A DNA stretch of 63,908 bases from CAYNNP01 sp964398215 (GCA_964398215.1 CAYNNP010000007.1:1-63908); one strand, 5' to 3'; shown: positions 1 to 10,067, counted from the stretch's first letter. Made by a program: numbers and translations. The notes: generated from the sequence alone by a model not told the origin.

Positions 1-1626
1 TTACCACCGCAGACCGAATTTCTCGCCACCAGTTGGACGATCGTTGCCGCCCTTTAATGGACCTTGGTGGGTTGCTTTGACGGCAACTTCTCGCGGCGGC
101 TCGATCTCTTCTTCTTTCTGCGAGCTTGATTCTGACTCTGGTGCTGCCGTCGTGGCCTTCATCGAGAGCCCGATTTTCTGAGAATCGCGATCAAAGGATA
201 GAACTTTTACATCAACCTCTTGGCCTTCGTTGACCACTGTGTTCACGCGAGAAACACGATGATGCGCCAATTCGCTGATGTGAACCAAGCCTTCAATGCC
301 TGCGGTCAATTTTACAAAGCATCCAAAATCGGCGATTCGCGTCACCGTGCCTTTATGAACCGAGCCTACCTCGAAATCACTTTCTGCTGTGTCCCAGGGG
401 TTTACCAACAAGTCACGGTAGGACAAAGAGATTTTTCCAGACTCACGATCGATCGAATCAATCTTTACCTTTACCTGCTGGCCTTCTTTTAGAACCTCGC
501 TCGGGTGCTTGATCCGATCCCAGCTTAGTTTGCTGACGTGCACCAAACCATCGACGCCACCAAGATCCACGAAGGCACCGAAATCGCGAACGCTGCGAAC
601 AACGCCTTCTAGTGTCATTCCAGGTTCGATTTCCTCAAGCTGCTTTGCTCTTTTCTCTTCGCGTTCGCGTTCGAGTATAGCCCGTCGACTGACGACCAAG
701 TTGCCACGTTTTTCGTTGGCTTCCATGACCAAGCAGACGAATTTCTGATCAACAAACTCACTTAGATCTTCGACGCGATACTCAGTAACTTGACTGATCG
801 GCATGAACGCAGGCATACCAGCAACCTTGCATTCGAGGCCGCCCGCGTTGTGGCCCGTCACAGTTGCTTCGACAACAGAGCCTTCGTCGATGTCGCTAAA
901 GTCGGCGACTTCCATGGCTTTGCCAGGCAATGTCAAAACGTACAAGCCGTCTTCACGATTGAACCCTCGAACCAAGACTTCGACCGAGTCACCCGGCGCT
1001 GGCTCCGCATCAGTGAATTGTTCGAATGGCACAACGCCCTCGTCGGGTCCACCCAAACTAAAGAAGACGGTGTCCTGATGAATTTTTAGAACTTGAGCCT
1101 GAACACGACTGCCTTCAGCGAGAGGTTCACGGCGGTCAGCCATTTCTGCGCCGTCAACCAAAAGCTGATCGACATCCGCTGCTGCTAACTCAGCATCCAA
1201 CAATGCTTGGATGTCATCTGGCAATTCACTGCGCAGGTTTGGCACCGCAACTTTTTGTCTGTTTTGTCGAACCGGCTTTGGCTTGTCCGATTGAACCACG
1301 CCCGAAGGAACCGATTTATGTTTTGATTTTGTGGCACCGATCTTTGGCAGCGGTTTCTTTTTCTTGCCACCACCAGACTCTGCCTGTTTCTTGATCTCCT
1401 CGGGCGACGCCGACGGAGACGCAGGCTTTGCGACGCCCAGTCCTCTTGCCGCCAAGGGGCCGCTTGGACGTGCAGCAGGTGCCGTCTCTTGAGACGGCGG
1501 CACCGCAGCTTTTGCAGGCGCGGCGTCGGGCGCCGGCTGGTTGGGTTGTGGTTCGGTCGAAGGACTTTCGCTGGAAGTCACGGGAGCAGCACCCTCATTC
1601 GGCGCTGGCTGGTCACCATTGTTCAT
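1..1626 (-). CDS. S1 RNA-binding domain protein (ribosomal protein S1-like, four S1 repeats)
   Basis: About 541 residues. The first ~160 residues are a Pro/Ala/Ser- then Lys-rich disordered tail (motif GGGKKKKPLPKIG). Four S1 (OB-fold) repeats follow at about residues 167-235, 245-320, 330-400 and 418-490. Repeats 3 and 4 are canonical (GVVRSVRDFGAFVDLG, then GLVHVSKLSW; GTVTRIADFGCFV, then GLVHISEL). Repeats 1 and 2 are more divergent, as the ribosome-binding repeats of S1 usually are. Likely role: binds mRNA on the 30S subunit during initiation or acts as an S1-like RNA chaperone. Bacterial S1 usually has four to six repeats, so length fits. The ATG at 1626 is preferred to a TTG eight codons upstream. 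The stop is the first three bases of the window, so the gene is complete. Its neighbour upstream is a separate unit. Confidence 0.88.
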   Translation of the reverse strand: MNNGDQPAPNEGAAPVTSSESPSTEPQPNQPAPDAAPAKAAVPPSQETAPAARPSGPLAARGLGVAKPASPSASPEEIKKQAESGGGKKKKPLPKIGATKSKHKSVPSGVVQSDKPKPVRQNRQKVAVPNLRSELPDDIQALLDAELAAADVDQLLVDGAEMADRREPLAEGSRVQAQVLKIHQDTVFFSLGGPDEGVVPFEQFTDAEPAPGDSVEVLVRGFNREDGLYVLTLPGKAMEVADFSDIDEGSVVEATVTGHNAGGLECKVAGMPAFMPISQVTEYRVEDLSEFVDQKFVCLVMEANEKRGNLVVSRRAILEREREEKRAKQLEEIEPGMTLEGVVRSVRDFGAFVDLGGVDGLVHVSKLSWDRIKHPSEVLKEGQQVKVKIDSIDRESGKISLSYRDLLVNPWDTAESDFEVGSVHKGTVTRIADFGCFVKLTAGIEGLVHISELAHHRVSRVNTVVNEGQEVDVKVLSFDRDSQKIGLSMKATTAAPESESSSQKEEEIEPPREVAVKATHQGPLKGGNDRPTGGEKFGLRW

Positions 1627-1876
1627 CTTTGCAAAACGGCTTGCGGCCAAAATTTGTGAGAAAAGAAACAGAATCGTCTACCGATATGAATCGGAGAGTC
1701 TATCACCAAAACATGCGATTCGGTAGCCAAAGTTGCGGGATGACCCTTTGACACTGGGGATATTACGACCAGTTGGTGTGTTTCGGCTAGCAATGTAAAC
1801 GCCTTTGCCCGCAAAGCGACCAATTGCTGGAGCAGATCCGGTCTCAAGAGATCGTCGGTTTAACGAACTAACGGCG

Positions 1877-2653
1877 CTATTTCTTTTTCTTGGCAGCAGC
1901 CTCTCTGCGTTTGACAATTCCGTCCAGCTTCTCTTTTTCAGCTGCCAGCGCAGCGGCTGGAATCTCGGCGGGTTTCACTGGAGTACGATCCAGTTTCGCT
2001 CCAGCAGCCAATTCTCGTATGCGAATGTTTCGATACCAAACGGGGTCACCGTGGTCTTGAAGATTCAGGTTTGCTCCGCGAGCCTCTAAGTTGCCACCAC
2101 GTTTCTTCAAAAGATCGACATGAAATGCGTACTTGGGATCTTTGTAATCCAGATCAACGACTTTTTCTCCATTCAGCCAATGTTGAATCACCGAGCCTTT
2201 GCAGACAACACGCCCAGAGTTCCACTGACCGGCTGGCTTGGTCACGTCTTTGGATGGCTGCATGCAAAAGTAAAGTGAAGCCGCGCTGGTTCGTGGATTC
2301 TTGCCGTCTTTGTGAACGGCGTTATCCAAGATCTGATATTCGTATTGCGTCGGTCGATAGTAGATGCCGCTATTACTTCCTTTGGCGACTTTCCACTCAA
2401 ACCGCAATTCAAAATCGTCAGGAACTTTGCTTGTCGTGTAGACCAAGCTTCCACCGCGACCGCTGCGTGTGATCACTCCATCAGCAACTTTCCAGTTACC
2501 TGAATGCTTCCATCCGCTCAGGTCCTTGCCGTTGAAGAGTTTTACAAAACCAATGTCGGCTTTGTCCTTGGTGGATTGCGGTCCGTCGTCCCCAAGAGAC
2601 AGGGAAGAGTTCAGCAAAAGAACCAGCGCGAGCAGAGAAAGGAATCGTGGCAT
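1877..2653 (-). CDS. Secreted DUF1080 / 3-keto-disaccharide hydrolase family protein
   Basis: About 258 residues. It begins with a signal peptide (MPRFLSLLALVLLLNSSLSL, cleaved near GDDG). The ATG at 2653 is chosen because the signal peptide starts there; the upstream in-frame extension is polar and unlike a leader. The body is the concanavalin-like fold of the DUF1080 family, recently renamed 3-keto-disaccharide hydrolase: hallmark FVKLFNGKDLSGWK, then NWKVADGVI, FELRFEWK, GNSGIYYR-like SNSGIYYRP, and C-terminal DHGDPVWYRNIRIREL. These proteins are greatly expanded in planctomycetes and are thought to act on polysaccharide or 3-keto-sugar breakdown. The C-terminal ~45 residues are Lys/Ala/Glu-rich. 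The substrate cannot be told from sequence. Confidence 0.9.
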   Translation of the reverse strand: MPRFLSLLALVLLLNSSLSLGDDGPQSTKDKADIGFVKLFNGKDLSGWKHSGNWKVADGVITRSGRGGSLVYTTSKVPDDFELRFEWKVAKGSNSGIYYRPTQYEYQILDNAVHKDGKNPRTSAASLYFCMQPSKDVTKPAGQWNSGRVVCKGSVIQHWLNGEKVVDLDYKDPKYAFHVDLLKKRGGNLEARGANLNLQDHGDPVWYRNIRIRELAAGAKLDRTPVKPAEIPAAALAAEKEKLDGIVKRREAAAKKKK

Positions 2654-2807
2654 TGCGATTTCCGAATTGCTTGAAGTAGATGGACAAATACTGTTGTCAC
2701 GCGGCACGCGCGACAGAAAGCAGTATAACCCAGCCAGCGTCCCGCGGATTGGCAGGACGCGTTTGCGTGAGCTCGCAAAGTCAAGCATTTAGAAATGCCA
2801 GCTAAAA

Positions 2808-3407
2808 TCAGCTGGCAGCGGTCTCGCCTGATTTCTTCACGACCTTGTCGATCAATCCGTACGCACAAGCTTCGTCAGCAGACATGAAGTTGTCACGGTC
2901 GGTGTCCTTCTCGATTTCTTCGAGTGTTCGGCCGGTGTGATCAACCATCAGCTCATTCATCTTTGCCTTGATGCGCCGGAGTTCTTCGATGTGAATTTCG
3001 ATTTCAGGCGTTGAGCCTCGCATGCCCGCAAGTGGCTGGTGGATCATGATCCGTGCATTGGGCAGGGCAAAGCGTTTGCCCTTTGCACCAGCGGTCAGCA
3101 GTGCAGCGCCCATCGAAGCGGCTTGCCCGATGCAGTATGTTGCGACATCGCAGCCAACGAATTGCATGGTATCGTAAATCGCCATGCCAGCAGTGATGCT
3201 GCCGCCTGGACTGTTAATATACAAGTGGATATCGGCCTTGGGGTCATCGGACTCCAAGAACAACATTTGAGCAACCAGAGAATTCGAGATCTGATCATCC
3301 ACTTGTTGGCCAAGAAAAATGATTCGATCCTTTAGCAATCGGCTGTAGATATCGTACGTGCGTTCTTCGCGACCGCTCTTTTCAACGACGTAAGGAATAA
3401 GTGGCAT
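2808..3407 (-). CDS. clpP: ATP-dependent Clp protease proteolytic subunit (second of tandem pair)
   Basis: 199 residues, the usual ClpP length. The complete Ser-His-Asp triad is visible: S98 in GQAASMGAALL, H123 in NARIMIHQPLAG, D172 in DTDRDNFMSADEA. The oxyanion-hole stretch INSPGGSITAG is present. The ATG at 3407 (MPLIPYVVEKSGREERTYD) matches the conserved N-terminus; an in-frame extension of 24 codons upstream would overlap the preceding gene's end. It lies 55 nt downstream of a second clpP on the same strand, so the two are probably co-transcribed. Planctomycetes, like cyanobacteria, commonly carry several ClpP paralogues that can form mixed heptamer rings. No Clp ATPase gene is in the window. 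Confidence 0.95.
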   Translation of the reverse strand: MPLIPYVVEKSGREERTYDIYSRLLKDRIIFLGQQVDDQISNSLVAQMLFLESDDPKADIHLYINSPGGSITAGMAIYDTMQFVGCDVATYCIGQAASMGAALLTAGAKGKRFALPNARIMIHQPLAGMRGSTPEIEIHIEELRRIKAKMNELMVDHTGRTLEEIEKDTDRDNFMSADEACAYGLIDKVVKKSGETAAS

Positions 3408-3462
3408 TGTTTGTATTTCTGTATTTGGTGAAGTGACAGTTAGGTGTGAATCAGTGACGAAA

Positions 3463-4086
3463 TCAATCGTCATCGTCACCTTCGGTTGGCGGTTTGATCA
3501 GAATGTCATCAACCAGTCCATAGTCTTTCGCTTCTTGAGCTGACAGGAAGAAATCGCGATCGGTGTCGCCCGCGATTTTTTCAACCGCCTGTCCACTGTG
3601 CTTGGCCAGTATCTCATTCAGTACGTCACGATAGCGGAACATCTCCGATGCTTGGATTTCAATGTCGCTTACTTGACCACCAACACCACCCATTGGCTGG
3701 TGCATCATCACGCGGCTGTTTGGCAGACAGTAGCGTTTGCCAGCTGTGCCACCGATCAGCAACACTGCCGCACCACTACAGGCTTCGCCAACGCAGTAGG
3801 TTGAAACCGAACATGACAACATTTGCATCGTGTCATAGATCGCAAGGGTCGCTGTGACGCTGCCGCCAGGCGAGTTGATATAGAAATGAATGTCTTTCTT
3901 GCGATTTTCACTTTGCAGATAAAGTAGCTTCATCACTACATCATTCGCATTCGCGTAGTGAATTTCACCCTGCAAAAAAACGATTCGGTTTTCGAGCAGC
4001 AGATCGCCCAGAGTCATTTGTCGTTGACGCTGATAGCTTTGATAAGCATGGCTGCTTGAAATCTGCTGAGCCAAATGCAAGTTCAT
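3463..4086 (-). CDS. clpP: ATP-dependent Clp protease proteolytic subunit (first of tandem pair, divergent)
   Basis: 207 residues. Triad residues are S104 (GEACSGAAVLLIGG), H129 (SRVMMHQPMGG) and D178 (DTDRDFFLSAQEA), so it should be catalytic. It differs from its neighbour around the nucleophile (ACSGAA instead of AASMGA) and ends in an acidic tail (EGDDDD). The N-terminal segment that lines the axial pore differs from the classical one (MNLHLAQQISSSHAYQ). The ATG at 4086 is chosen by alignment; the upstream in-frame extension is not ClpP-like. The two ClpPs probably form one operon, suggesting a hetero-oligomeric protease as in cyanobacteria (inference). Confidence 0.9.
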   Translation of the reverse strand: MNLHLAQQISSSHAYQSYQRQRQMTLGDLLLENRIVFLQGEIHYANANDVVMKLLYLQSENRKKDIHFYINSPGGSVTATLAIYDTMQMLSCSVSTYCVGEACSGAAVLLIGGTAGKRYCLPNSRVMMHQPMGGVGGQVSDIEIQASEMFRYRDVLNEILAKHSGQAVEKIAGDTDRDFFLSAQEAKDYGLVDDILIKPPTEGDDDD

Positions 4087-4316
4087 AAACACGCTTTCAA
4101 GTGTATGCGGAATTTTCTTTCTTTCGAGGACTCGAATTTGTCTCGAACCCCCAAACGTCAATACGTAAGTGTTCGCGATTGGCGCGAATATGACAAGGCC
4201 AGTGTTGGCTACCAAATGCCGCACTGGTTGTACCCGAAGACTGCAAAATCGATCTTGACCAGCCCTGGACGAACTCACAGAGAGTGGTTCGGTCCAGTAA
4301 TTCGGCGGCGTGCAGC

Positions 4317-6407
4317 CTACTTTCTAGCTGCTGCCGCGATATAGACACGCATCGAATGACATGCCGTGTCGATCTGCCGATTGTTTGGCGGTGCGGGGCC
4401 ATTTAGTTCAGGAAAAATGTCGTCTGGGCTTTCTGCACCCGTGTTTAAGAACAAATTCCACTGTTTGCCACGACCAATTTCTGGCATCGCAAAGTTCCTG
4501 TCTTCGCCAGTGCTATTGAACATCATCACCATGTCGCGACCCGCTCCCTCAGGATCCTCTTGCCGGCTTGGGGCAGCAATGTAGGCTGTCATCGACAGTA
4601 TGTTTTGCCCCCAGTCGAGCGGAGCCCCATTGGGACCGTACCAAGAAACATCCGGAATCACACGCCCGTCTTCTGGCTGCCCCGTCAAGAATTGGGTGCG
4701 CCGGACGGTTGGTTGCGATTTTCGGAATTCAATCAGAGTCTGAACAAACCTCAAGAGTTCCTCGTTCTTTTCAACCAAACGCCAATCAAACCAACTGATA
4801 TCGTTGTCTTGGCAGTAGGCGTTGTTGTTGCCCTTTTGCGTTCGCCGAATTTCGTCACCGCTGACGATCATCGGAACACCCTGACTGAGCAAAAGTGACG
4901 CGAGCATGTTTCGGATCTGCCGAGAACGGATCGTCACCACACCTTTCTTGCGCGTGTATCCTTCGACGCCGTAGTTGTCGCTGATGTTGTGGTTGTCGCC
5001 GTCACGATTGTCTTCACCGTTGGCAATGTTGTGCTTGTCTTTGTAAGAAACCAAATCGCTCATCGTAAAGCCATCGTGGCTGGTGATGAAATTGATGCTG
5101 CAAAATGGTGGGCGATTGTCGTGTTGGTACAAGTCACTACTGCCAGCAAGTCGGGTCGCAAACGCGCCCAAAGTTCCAGAGTCGCCGCGCCAGAAACCAC
5201 GCAGGTCGTCGCGATATCGACCGTTCCATTCGGCCCAGCGATGGTTGCCAAACGAACCGACTTGATAGGCGCCGGCTGCATCCCAGGCTTCTGCAATGAT
5301 TTTCGTATCAGCCAAAAGAGGATCTTCGGCGATCAGTTCTACAAGCGGTGGATTCGGCACCAAATTTCCGCTTCGGTCGCGGCTCAAAATGCTGGCTAAA
5401 TCGAACCGAAACCCATCAATGTGATAGTTGTGAACCCAGTGCCGAAGACAATGAAAGATCATCTCGCGAACAACCGGGTGGTTTCCATTGACGGTGTTGC
5501 CGCAGCCACTGTAGTTCGTAAAGTGCTTGCCTTCGCTAAGAATATAATAGACTTGATTCTCAAGGCCTTTGAATGAAAGCGTGGGGCCTTGTTCGTTGCC
5601 TTCGCATGTATGGTTGAATACAACGTCCAAGATGACTTCGATGCCCGCTGCATGCAGCGCCTTTACCATCTGCTTGAACTCGCGTACTTGCGCGCCCGGT
5701 GTCGGATCCGATGCGTAACCCCTATGCGGCGAAAAGAACGCCATGGGATCGTAGCCCCAATAGTTCGGACGTGACATCTTTTTGCCCATGATGTCACGAA
5801 TTGGAAATTCGTTGACAGGCATCAACTCAACCGCAGTGACTCCCAGCGACTTTAGGTAAGGGATCTTTTCAATCACCCCCAAGTAAGTCCCTGGGTGTTC
5901 CACTCCCGAACTCTTGCTCTTGGTAAAACCGCGAACGTGCATCTCGTAGATCACAGACTCACTGAGATCGCGACGGATGTGCCGGTCGCCTTCCCAATCA
6001 AATTTGTCATCGACAACAACACATTTTGGTGGGCGAACCACGCCGTCCGTGTTTTTTTGAAACGTACCCGCAAGCGCTTGAGTGTATGGATCGATCAGCC
6101 TTGCCTCGGAGTCGAAGCGCTGCCCATGTTCTGGGTCCCAAGGTCCGCTGGCTTGCAAGTGATAAAGCTGCCCAGCTTCCAAGCCCGGAATGTTCAAGCT
6201 CCAAACATCACCCCAACGATCCGTTTCCGGATCAAAATCAATCACGTCCGCTGGCTCACGGTCGGTGACTTTGTTGTACAGCAGCAAACGCATGGCAGTC
6301 GCTGAACGGCTGAAGACCGAAAACTGCACGCCCGACTCTTGGACAGTCGAACCAAATGGTGGCTGATAAGAAAATTGGACGTGTGAAACAGGTTGTCGCA
6401 TAAGCAT
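4317..6407 (-). CDS. glgX: Glycogen debranching enzyme GlgX (GH13 isoamylase type)
   Basis: 696 residues, typical of GlgX. An N-terminal CBM48-like domain (about 10-110; PPFGSTVQESGVQFSVFS) precedes the GH13 barrel. The conserved regions are visible: region I EVILDVVFNHT (about 255-265), nucleophile Asp in IDGFRFDLAS (about 334), acid Glu in IIAEAWD (about 369), and third Asp in FITSHDGFT (about 444). The family signature NNAYCQDNDISW is also present. It removes alpha-1,6 branches from glycogen or limit dextrin in the cytoplasm. Two ATGs two codons apart (6407, 6401) are possible starts. It stands alone: upstream is a 432-nt gap and downstream is the clpP pair. Confidence 0.95.
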   Translation of the reverse strand: MLMRQPVSHVQFSYQPPFGSTVQESGVQFSVFSRSATAMRLLLYNKVTDREPADVIDFDPETDRWGDVWSLNIPGLEAGQLYHLQASGPWDPEHGQRFDSEARLIDPYTQALAGTFQKNTDGVVRPPKCVVVDDKFDWEGDRHIRRDLSESVIYEMHVRGFTKSKSSGVEHPGTYLGVIEKIPYLKSLGVTAVELMPVNEFPIRDIMGKKMSRPNYWGYDPMAFFSPHRGYASDPTPGAQVREFKQMVKALHAAGIEVILDVVFNHTCEGNEQGPTLSFKGLENQVYYILSEGKHFTNYSGCGNTVNGNHPVVREMIFHCLRHWVHNYHIDGFRFDLASILSRDRSGNLVPNPPLVELIAEDPLLADTKIIAEAWDAAGAYQVGSFGNHRWAEWNGRYRDDLRGFWRGDSGTLGAFATRLAGSSDLYQHDNRPPFCSINFITSHDGFTMSDLVSYKDKHNIANGEDNRDGDNHNISDNYGVEGYTRKKGVVTIRSRQIRNMLASLLLSQGVPMIVSGDEIRRTQKGNNNAYCQDNDISWFDWRLVEKNEELLRFVQTLIEFRKSQPTVRRTQFLTGQPEDGRVIPDVSWYGPNGAPLDWGQNILSMTAYIAAPSRQEDPEGAGRDMVMMFNSTGEDRNFAMPEIGRGKQWNLFLNTGAESPDDIFPELNGPAPPNNRQIDTACHSMRVYIAAAARK

Positions 6408-6839
6408 GTTTCAGGCCTTGTTTGTTGAATCGAGTGTTGCTGTGTTTTGACACAATCATGGTGAGAACAAGCTCAACTCTCACAGAAACCGAGAGTCTGA
6501 AAAAAGTACCACCTGTCTAACAACATGACCTTGGTTGACAGACACTGCGGCTCAAAAACGAGCGATTGCGTCATTCAAACAACGTCTAGCGATTCAGTAA
6601 CGAACAGGCCTCCAATTGGGATGAGTAAAAGACTGCGGGTTAGTCCAGTCAATGATGCACGACAGTGGTGGATTCCAGAGAACTCATGTGAATTTCGTTT
6701 ACTGCAGAAATTTACTGAGCGCCGTGTTAGATCTAACTCCTGGAAGCTTTCCCACTGGCAGCAACAGTTTAGAGTCTGTTGGATCTTCGCGATACGCGAA
6801 TGTTACGGCAACGATTCTGCCCATGCAGAGCGGGTGTGA
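6408..6839. other. Intergenic region, no gene seen
   Basis: 432 bases between the end of the CRTAC lipoprotein gene and the start of glgX, both on the minus strand. Open frames here are short and have no recognisable product. It should contain the glgX promoter, but I see no convincing box or terminator hairpin. Confidence 0.5.
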
Positions 6840-9800
6840 CTAGCGACCTAGTTTTAAATCAAAGGCATCTGCCGCAGCTTCGACCAACAAGTAGCGTTTA
6901 TTCGTCTCGATCTGCTCGTGCCTATCGACTTGGCCTGAGGGCCAGCGAACCGTAACGGAATCGATGTTCTTGAGGGTTCCCAGGCCAAACGCCAGAATCG
7001 ACTCGTTCTTGCATCCAAAACCATCACCGGTGGTGACTGAATCCGTCATCCGTTCATCGCCGAACTCAATGGTTACCTGCGCACCGATTGCATCCCGTTC
7101 GCTCTTGGTTCCGATCAACTGCAACTGCAACCATGCATATTCTGTCTGCGTTTGATTTTCTAAGAGCGCGGCTGGAGCATCGTGATGGGTTGCGATCAAA
7201 TCAAGTTTGCCGTCGGCATTCCAGTCTAACCTGGCAAGTCCACGTCCAATCGTTGGTTGACTCCAGTAACTGTCTGCCAGTGGTTCGTGCGGTTCGAAAC
7301 GGTTCAGATAGCCAGTGAAAAGTTGCGGTCTCATCCGATGTGGCGATCCCTTGAACTGCATGTCATCGATATGGCCATTGACGACGGCCAAGTCGATCGC
7401 TCCGTTGTTATCAAAATCCAACGCTTGTGTGCCAAAGCCCAATGCTTGCATGCTGGGTTTGTACAAGTCGTATCGCACGACCAAATCAGCAAACGAACCG
7501 GACTCTGTTTGCATATAAAGATGCACGGGTTCGTTGTAAAAATTGGATACGTGAAAGTCTAAGTGACCGTCACGGTTAAAGTCGGCTGTCGCAACACCCA
7601 TCGACGCGCTACTGCCGCCTTGACCAGAGAACGCGCAACCAAGTGGTGTGGCGCGGTCCACGAACTGATCCGCCTGCCGGAACCATAGTCGATTCGGGTC
7701 TGTATCGTTAGTAACAAAAATCTCGTTGCCGCGTTTCCCATCAACGTCCGTTATAACGACCCCCAGGCTGTGCCCTGCTGAGCCATCCATTTCAATCACT
7801 TTCGATTCCCCATCACCCTGACCAACGAAGATGCGGTTCGCTGCGGCCTGATACGACTGCGGCCCTTTGAATTTGACGAAGCGGCCGTTTGCACCACGCT
7901 GGGTAATATCATGAACGGCGGGGTCGTCTATGTAATTGGCTTCGATGATGTCCGGCAGGTTGTCTCCGGTCACATCAGCCATCGCGACCGAAACCGTCCA
8001 CTGTGACTGGTTCCAATCCTCGTTCTGTTCTGACAACCGGAATGTCCCATCGCCATTGTTGATCAACAGTGCGTTGGTACCGAAATTGCCAACTAACAGG
8101 TCTGCAAAACCGTCTTGATTCCAATCTCCGCTACTGACTCCTTGTCCGTAACCTCTCTCGTCGCTTTCCGATTCAATCGAGTTCCGAAATGCGCGGCCAA
8201 GATTTCGATACAGTGCGTTGCCGGTTGTTCGCTCTTTCAACGGCGACTCGCCAGCTTGGCTAAAGTACAGGTCGACCAGACCGTCTAAGTCAAAATCTAA
8301 AGCCGCGACTCCGCCGCCAGATTGTTCATAGATCTGAAGGTCACGCAGTTTCGGTTGCGTTGAATTCAAGTACTGAAAGTCCAGCTCGCTTTGCTGGGCA
8401 ATGTCGATCAACACTGGACTAGCAGCCACATCCAGATCGTGAGTTTTCTTTTCAGGCGATCCGATTTGATCGTCAGGTGTCAGCGATTTTGGCAATGCAT
8501 ATTTCTGACGGTCCAACCATGCTAGGCCGCTAGCGGGAGAGTTCAGCTCCTTGCCCTTTGACTTCAGTAGTTGAATTCGCTGACTATTGAGTTTGGAAAT
8601 ATCCGCCTGTGTGCCTGCTCCGTAATTGACAGCTATCGCACGCCACATCAACGCCTCAGCAGGCCGTTCCAAGCTAACCAAGGTTTCCGCAAGTTCGTTC
8701 AAATCCGAGAGCTTCGGTTTCTTCTGTCCAAGAATCCGTTGATTGACAAAGATGGATTTTCGGATCAACGATGCTTGGGTTTTGCACGCCTGTTCTGAAT
8801 CATCGTCGCCAAGAATCTTCATACATGTTCCAAGCCGGTTCATGGCGCCCCAGTCCGTCGGGTTGCGAATCAGTGCTTCGCAAAATGATCGCGCCGCACC
8901 CTCGGTGTCTTTTCCACGGTTCATCAGAAGCGTTCCCATGGCCACCCAATGATCAGCAAACTCGGATTGCTTGCGGGTTATCTGCTTGGCCCAAGCATTG
9001 GTTGCGTCATCATCCTGAACCTCCATCGCAAGCCGCCCAAAAAACGCGATCGCGTCAGGTTTTAGCTGACCTTGCTCAAACGGCTTTTCCAACATTCGAA
9101 GTGCATCATTGAACTCGCCTTTTGTGAACAGAATGCGCGCCTTTGCAGCATCGCCGATCGGCTGAAAGTTTGACAGTGGGTCAGCGTCTGGATTGGGTGA
9201 AGCGTCTGTTGATTCGTCATAGACCGCTGCGCTTTGGTCAATCAGTGTGTGCAATTCTCCCTGGGAAACGTTTCCGGCTAGGCAAAGCCGCCGAATCAAA
9301 TCACTCGCTTCCTGACGGCGTCCCTGCCTGTTCAGCAGATACGCAAACCGGCGGTGGGCGACAGGAGCACCAGGGGCAATTTTCAAAAGCCGACGCAGTC
9401 GCGTTTCGGCTTGATCGAAACGTTGACCTGCTATCAGCCAATCGATGGACTGACCCAGTGCTGGGAGTCCTGCATTCGGATGATCAACCGGAATGCCATC
9501 TAGAAATTCAACGGCCTGATCAAACTTTCGCTCGGATGCCTCGATTTGGGCGGCAAGAAAAATCGCTTGAACATCGCCTGGGTTCGCAACAAGGTATTTG
9601 AATGCCATCGATCGCGCGCCGTTGAGATCGCCCGCCGATAATGATGCGCGAATGGCTTCAAGCGTGATGCTGACAACTTCCTTGTCCTTGACCGTCGACT
9701 CTGGCACAGAAGCAGGAGGCTCGCTCTTTGCAGCCGAAGTGTTTTGCTTCGGAGGCTCCGTCAATGGTGTTGATTGATTGCAACCGAATGTCGCAAGGAC

Positions 9801-9872
9801 CAACAAAAAGAAAGCTGAACACGTGAACGTATTCAGCTTTTCTGTGGCTAGCCTATTGATCGGATTTCCCAA
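6840..9872 (-). CDS. CRTAC-type lipoprotein: TPR + FG-GAP/VCBS repeats + ASPIC/UnbV domain
   Basis: 1010 residues. The N-terminus carries a lipoprotein signal (hydrophobic stretch then lipobox LATFGCNQ; lipidated Cys near residue 31). TPR-like helices fill about 60-430 (HRRFAYLLNRQGRRQEASDLI). A beta-propeller of FG-GAP/VCBS repeats follows (about 490-850; GVAALDFDLDGLVDLYFSQ, GDWNQDGFADLLVGNFG). The C-terminus is an ASPIC/UnbV domain (IGAQVTIEFGD, VTVRWPSGQ). This architecture is common in planctomycete secretomes; its function is unknown but a surface or periplasmic scaffold role is usually proposed. The start is a TTG 12 nt after the stop of the small lipoprotein gene and in the same frame; no ATG fits ahead of the signal peptide. 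Probably translationally linked to that gene. Confidence 0.88.
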   Translation of the reverse strand: MGNPINRLATEKLNTFTCSAFFLLVLATFGCNQSTPLTEPPKQNTSAAKSEPPASVPESTVKDKEVVSITLEAIRASLSAGDLNGARSMAFKYLVANPGDVQAIFLAAQIEASERKFDQAVEFLDGIPVDHPNAGLPALGQSIDWLIAGQRFDQAETRLRRLLKIAPGAPVAHRRFAYLLNRQGRRQEASDLIRRLCLAGNVSQGELHTLIDQSAAVYDESTDASPNPDADPLSNFQPIGDAAKARILFTKGEFNDALRMLEKPFEQGQLKPDAIAFFGRLAMEVQDDDATNAWAKQITRKQSEFADHWVAMGTLLMNRGKDTEGAARSFCEALIRNPTDWGAMNRLGTCMKILGDDDSEQACKTQASLIRKSIFVNQRILGQKKPKLSDLNELAETLVSLERPAEALMWRAIAVNYGAGTQADISKLNSQRIQLLKSKGKELNSPASGLAWLDRQKYALPKSLTPDDQIGSPEKKTHDLDVAASPVLIDIAQQSELDFQYLNSTQPKLRDLQIYEQSGGGVAALDFDLDGLVDLYFSQAGESPLKERTTGNALYRNLGRAFRNSIESESDERGYGQGVSSGDWNQDGFADLLVGNFGTNALLINNGDGTFRLSEQNEDWNQSQWTVSVAMADVTGDNLPDIIEANYIDDPAVHDITQRGANGRFVKFKGPQSYQAAANRIFVGQGDGESKVIEMDGSAGHSLGVVITDVDGKRGNEIFVTNDTDPNRLWFRQADQFVDRATPLGCAFSGQGGSSASMGVATADFNRDGHLDFHVSNFYNEPVHLYMQTESGSFADLVVRYDLYKPSMQALGFGTQALDFDNNGAIDLAVVNGHIDDMQFKGSPHRMRPQLFTGYLNRFEPHEPLADSYWSQPTIGRGLARLDWNADGKLDLIATHHDAPAALLENQTQTEYAWLQLQLIGTKSERDAIGAQVTIEFGDERMTDSVTTGDGFGCKNESILAFGLGTLKNIDSVTVRWPSGQVDRHEQIETNKRYLLVEAAADAFDLKLGR

Positions 9873-9884
9873 CTCAATCGCCTT

Positions 9885-10067
9885 TTACTGCTGGGGCCTC
9901 TGCGACTCCGCATACTCCGCGCTACCGTACTGCTGGATGGTTTCATCCGCTGTTTTTTGATCTTCATCAGAAATTTGTGTATCGACAACCTGAGCTTTAT
10001 GCCCACCACATCCGACAACAAACGTCAGAGAGCAAACGGCCAAAAGAGAAAACAAACACTTTCTCAT
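9885..10067 (-). CDS. Small predicted lipoprotein
   Basis: 60 residues: short charged start (MRKCLF), hydrophobic core and lipobox VVGCGG, so the mature part is only about 40 residues (HKAQVVDTQIS..., polar, ending SQRPQQ). The ATG at 10067 has an AAGGAA Shine-Dalgarno 6 nt upstream and is preferred to the adjacent TTG. Small lipoproteins of this type are frequently found between a DUF1559 gene and a CRTAC gene in planctomycetes, as here, so the three probably work together at the envelope; the function is unknown. A hairpin with a U-rich tail lies between it and the DUF1559 gene. Confidence 0.8.
   Translation of the reverse strand: MRKCLFSLLAVCSLTFVVGCGGHKAQVVDTQISDEDQKTADETIQQYGSAEYAESQRPQQ

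Noticed and set aside
6525..6839. 104-codon plus-strand open frame between glgX and the CRTAC gene
   Set aside because: No ribosome-binding site, no domain and random-looking composition.
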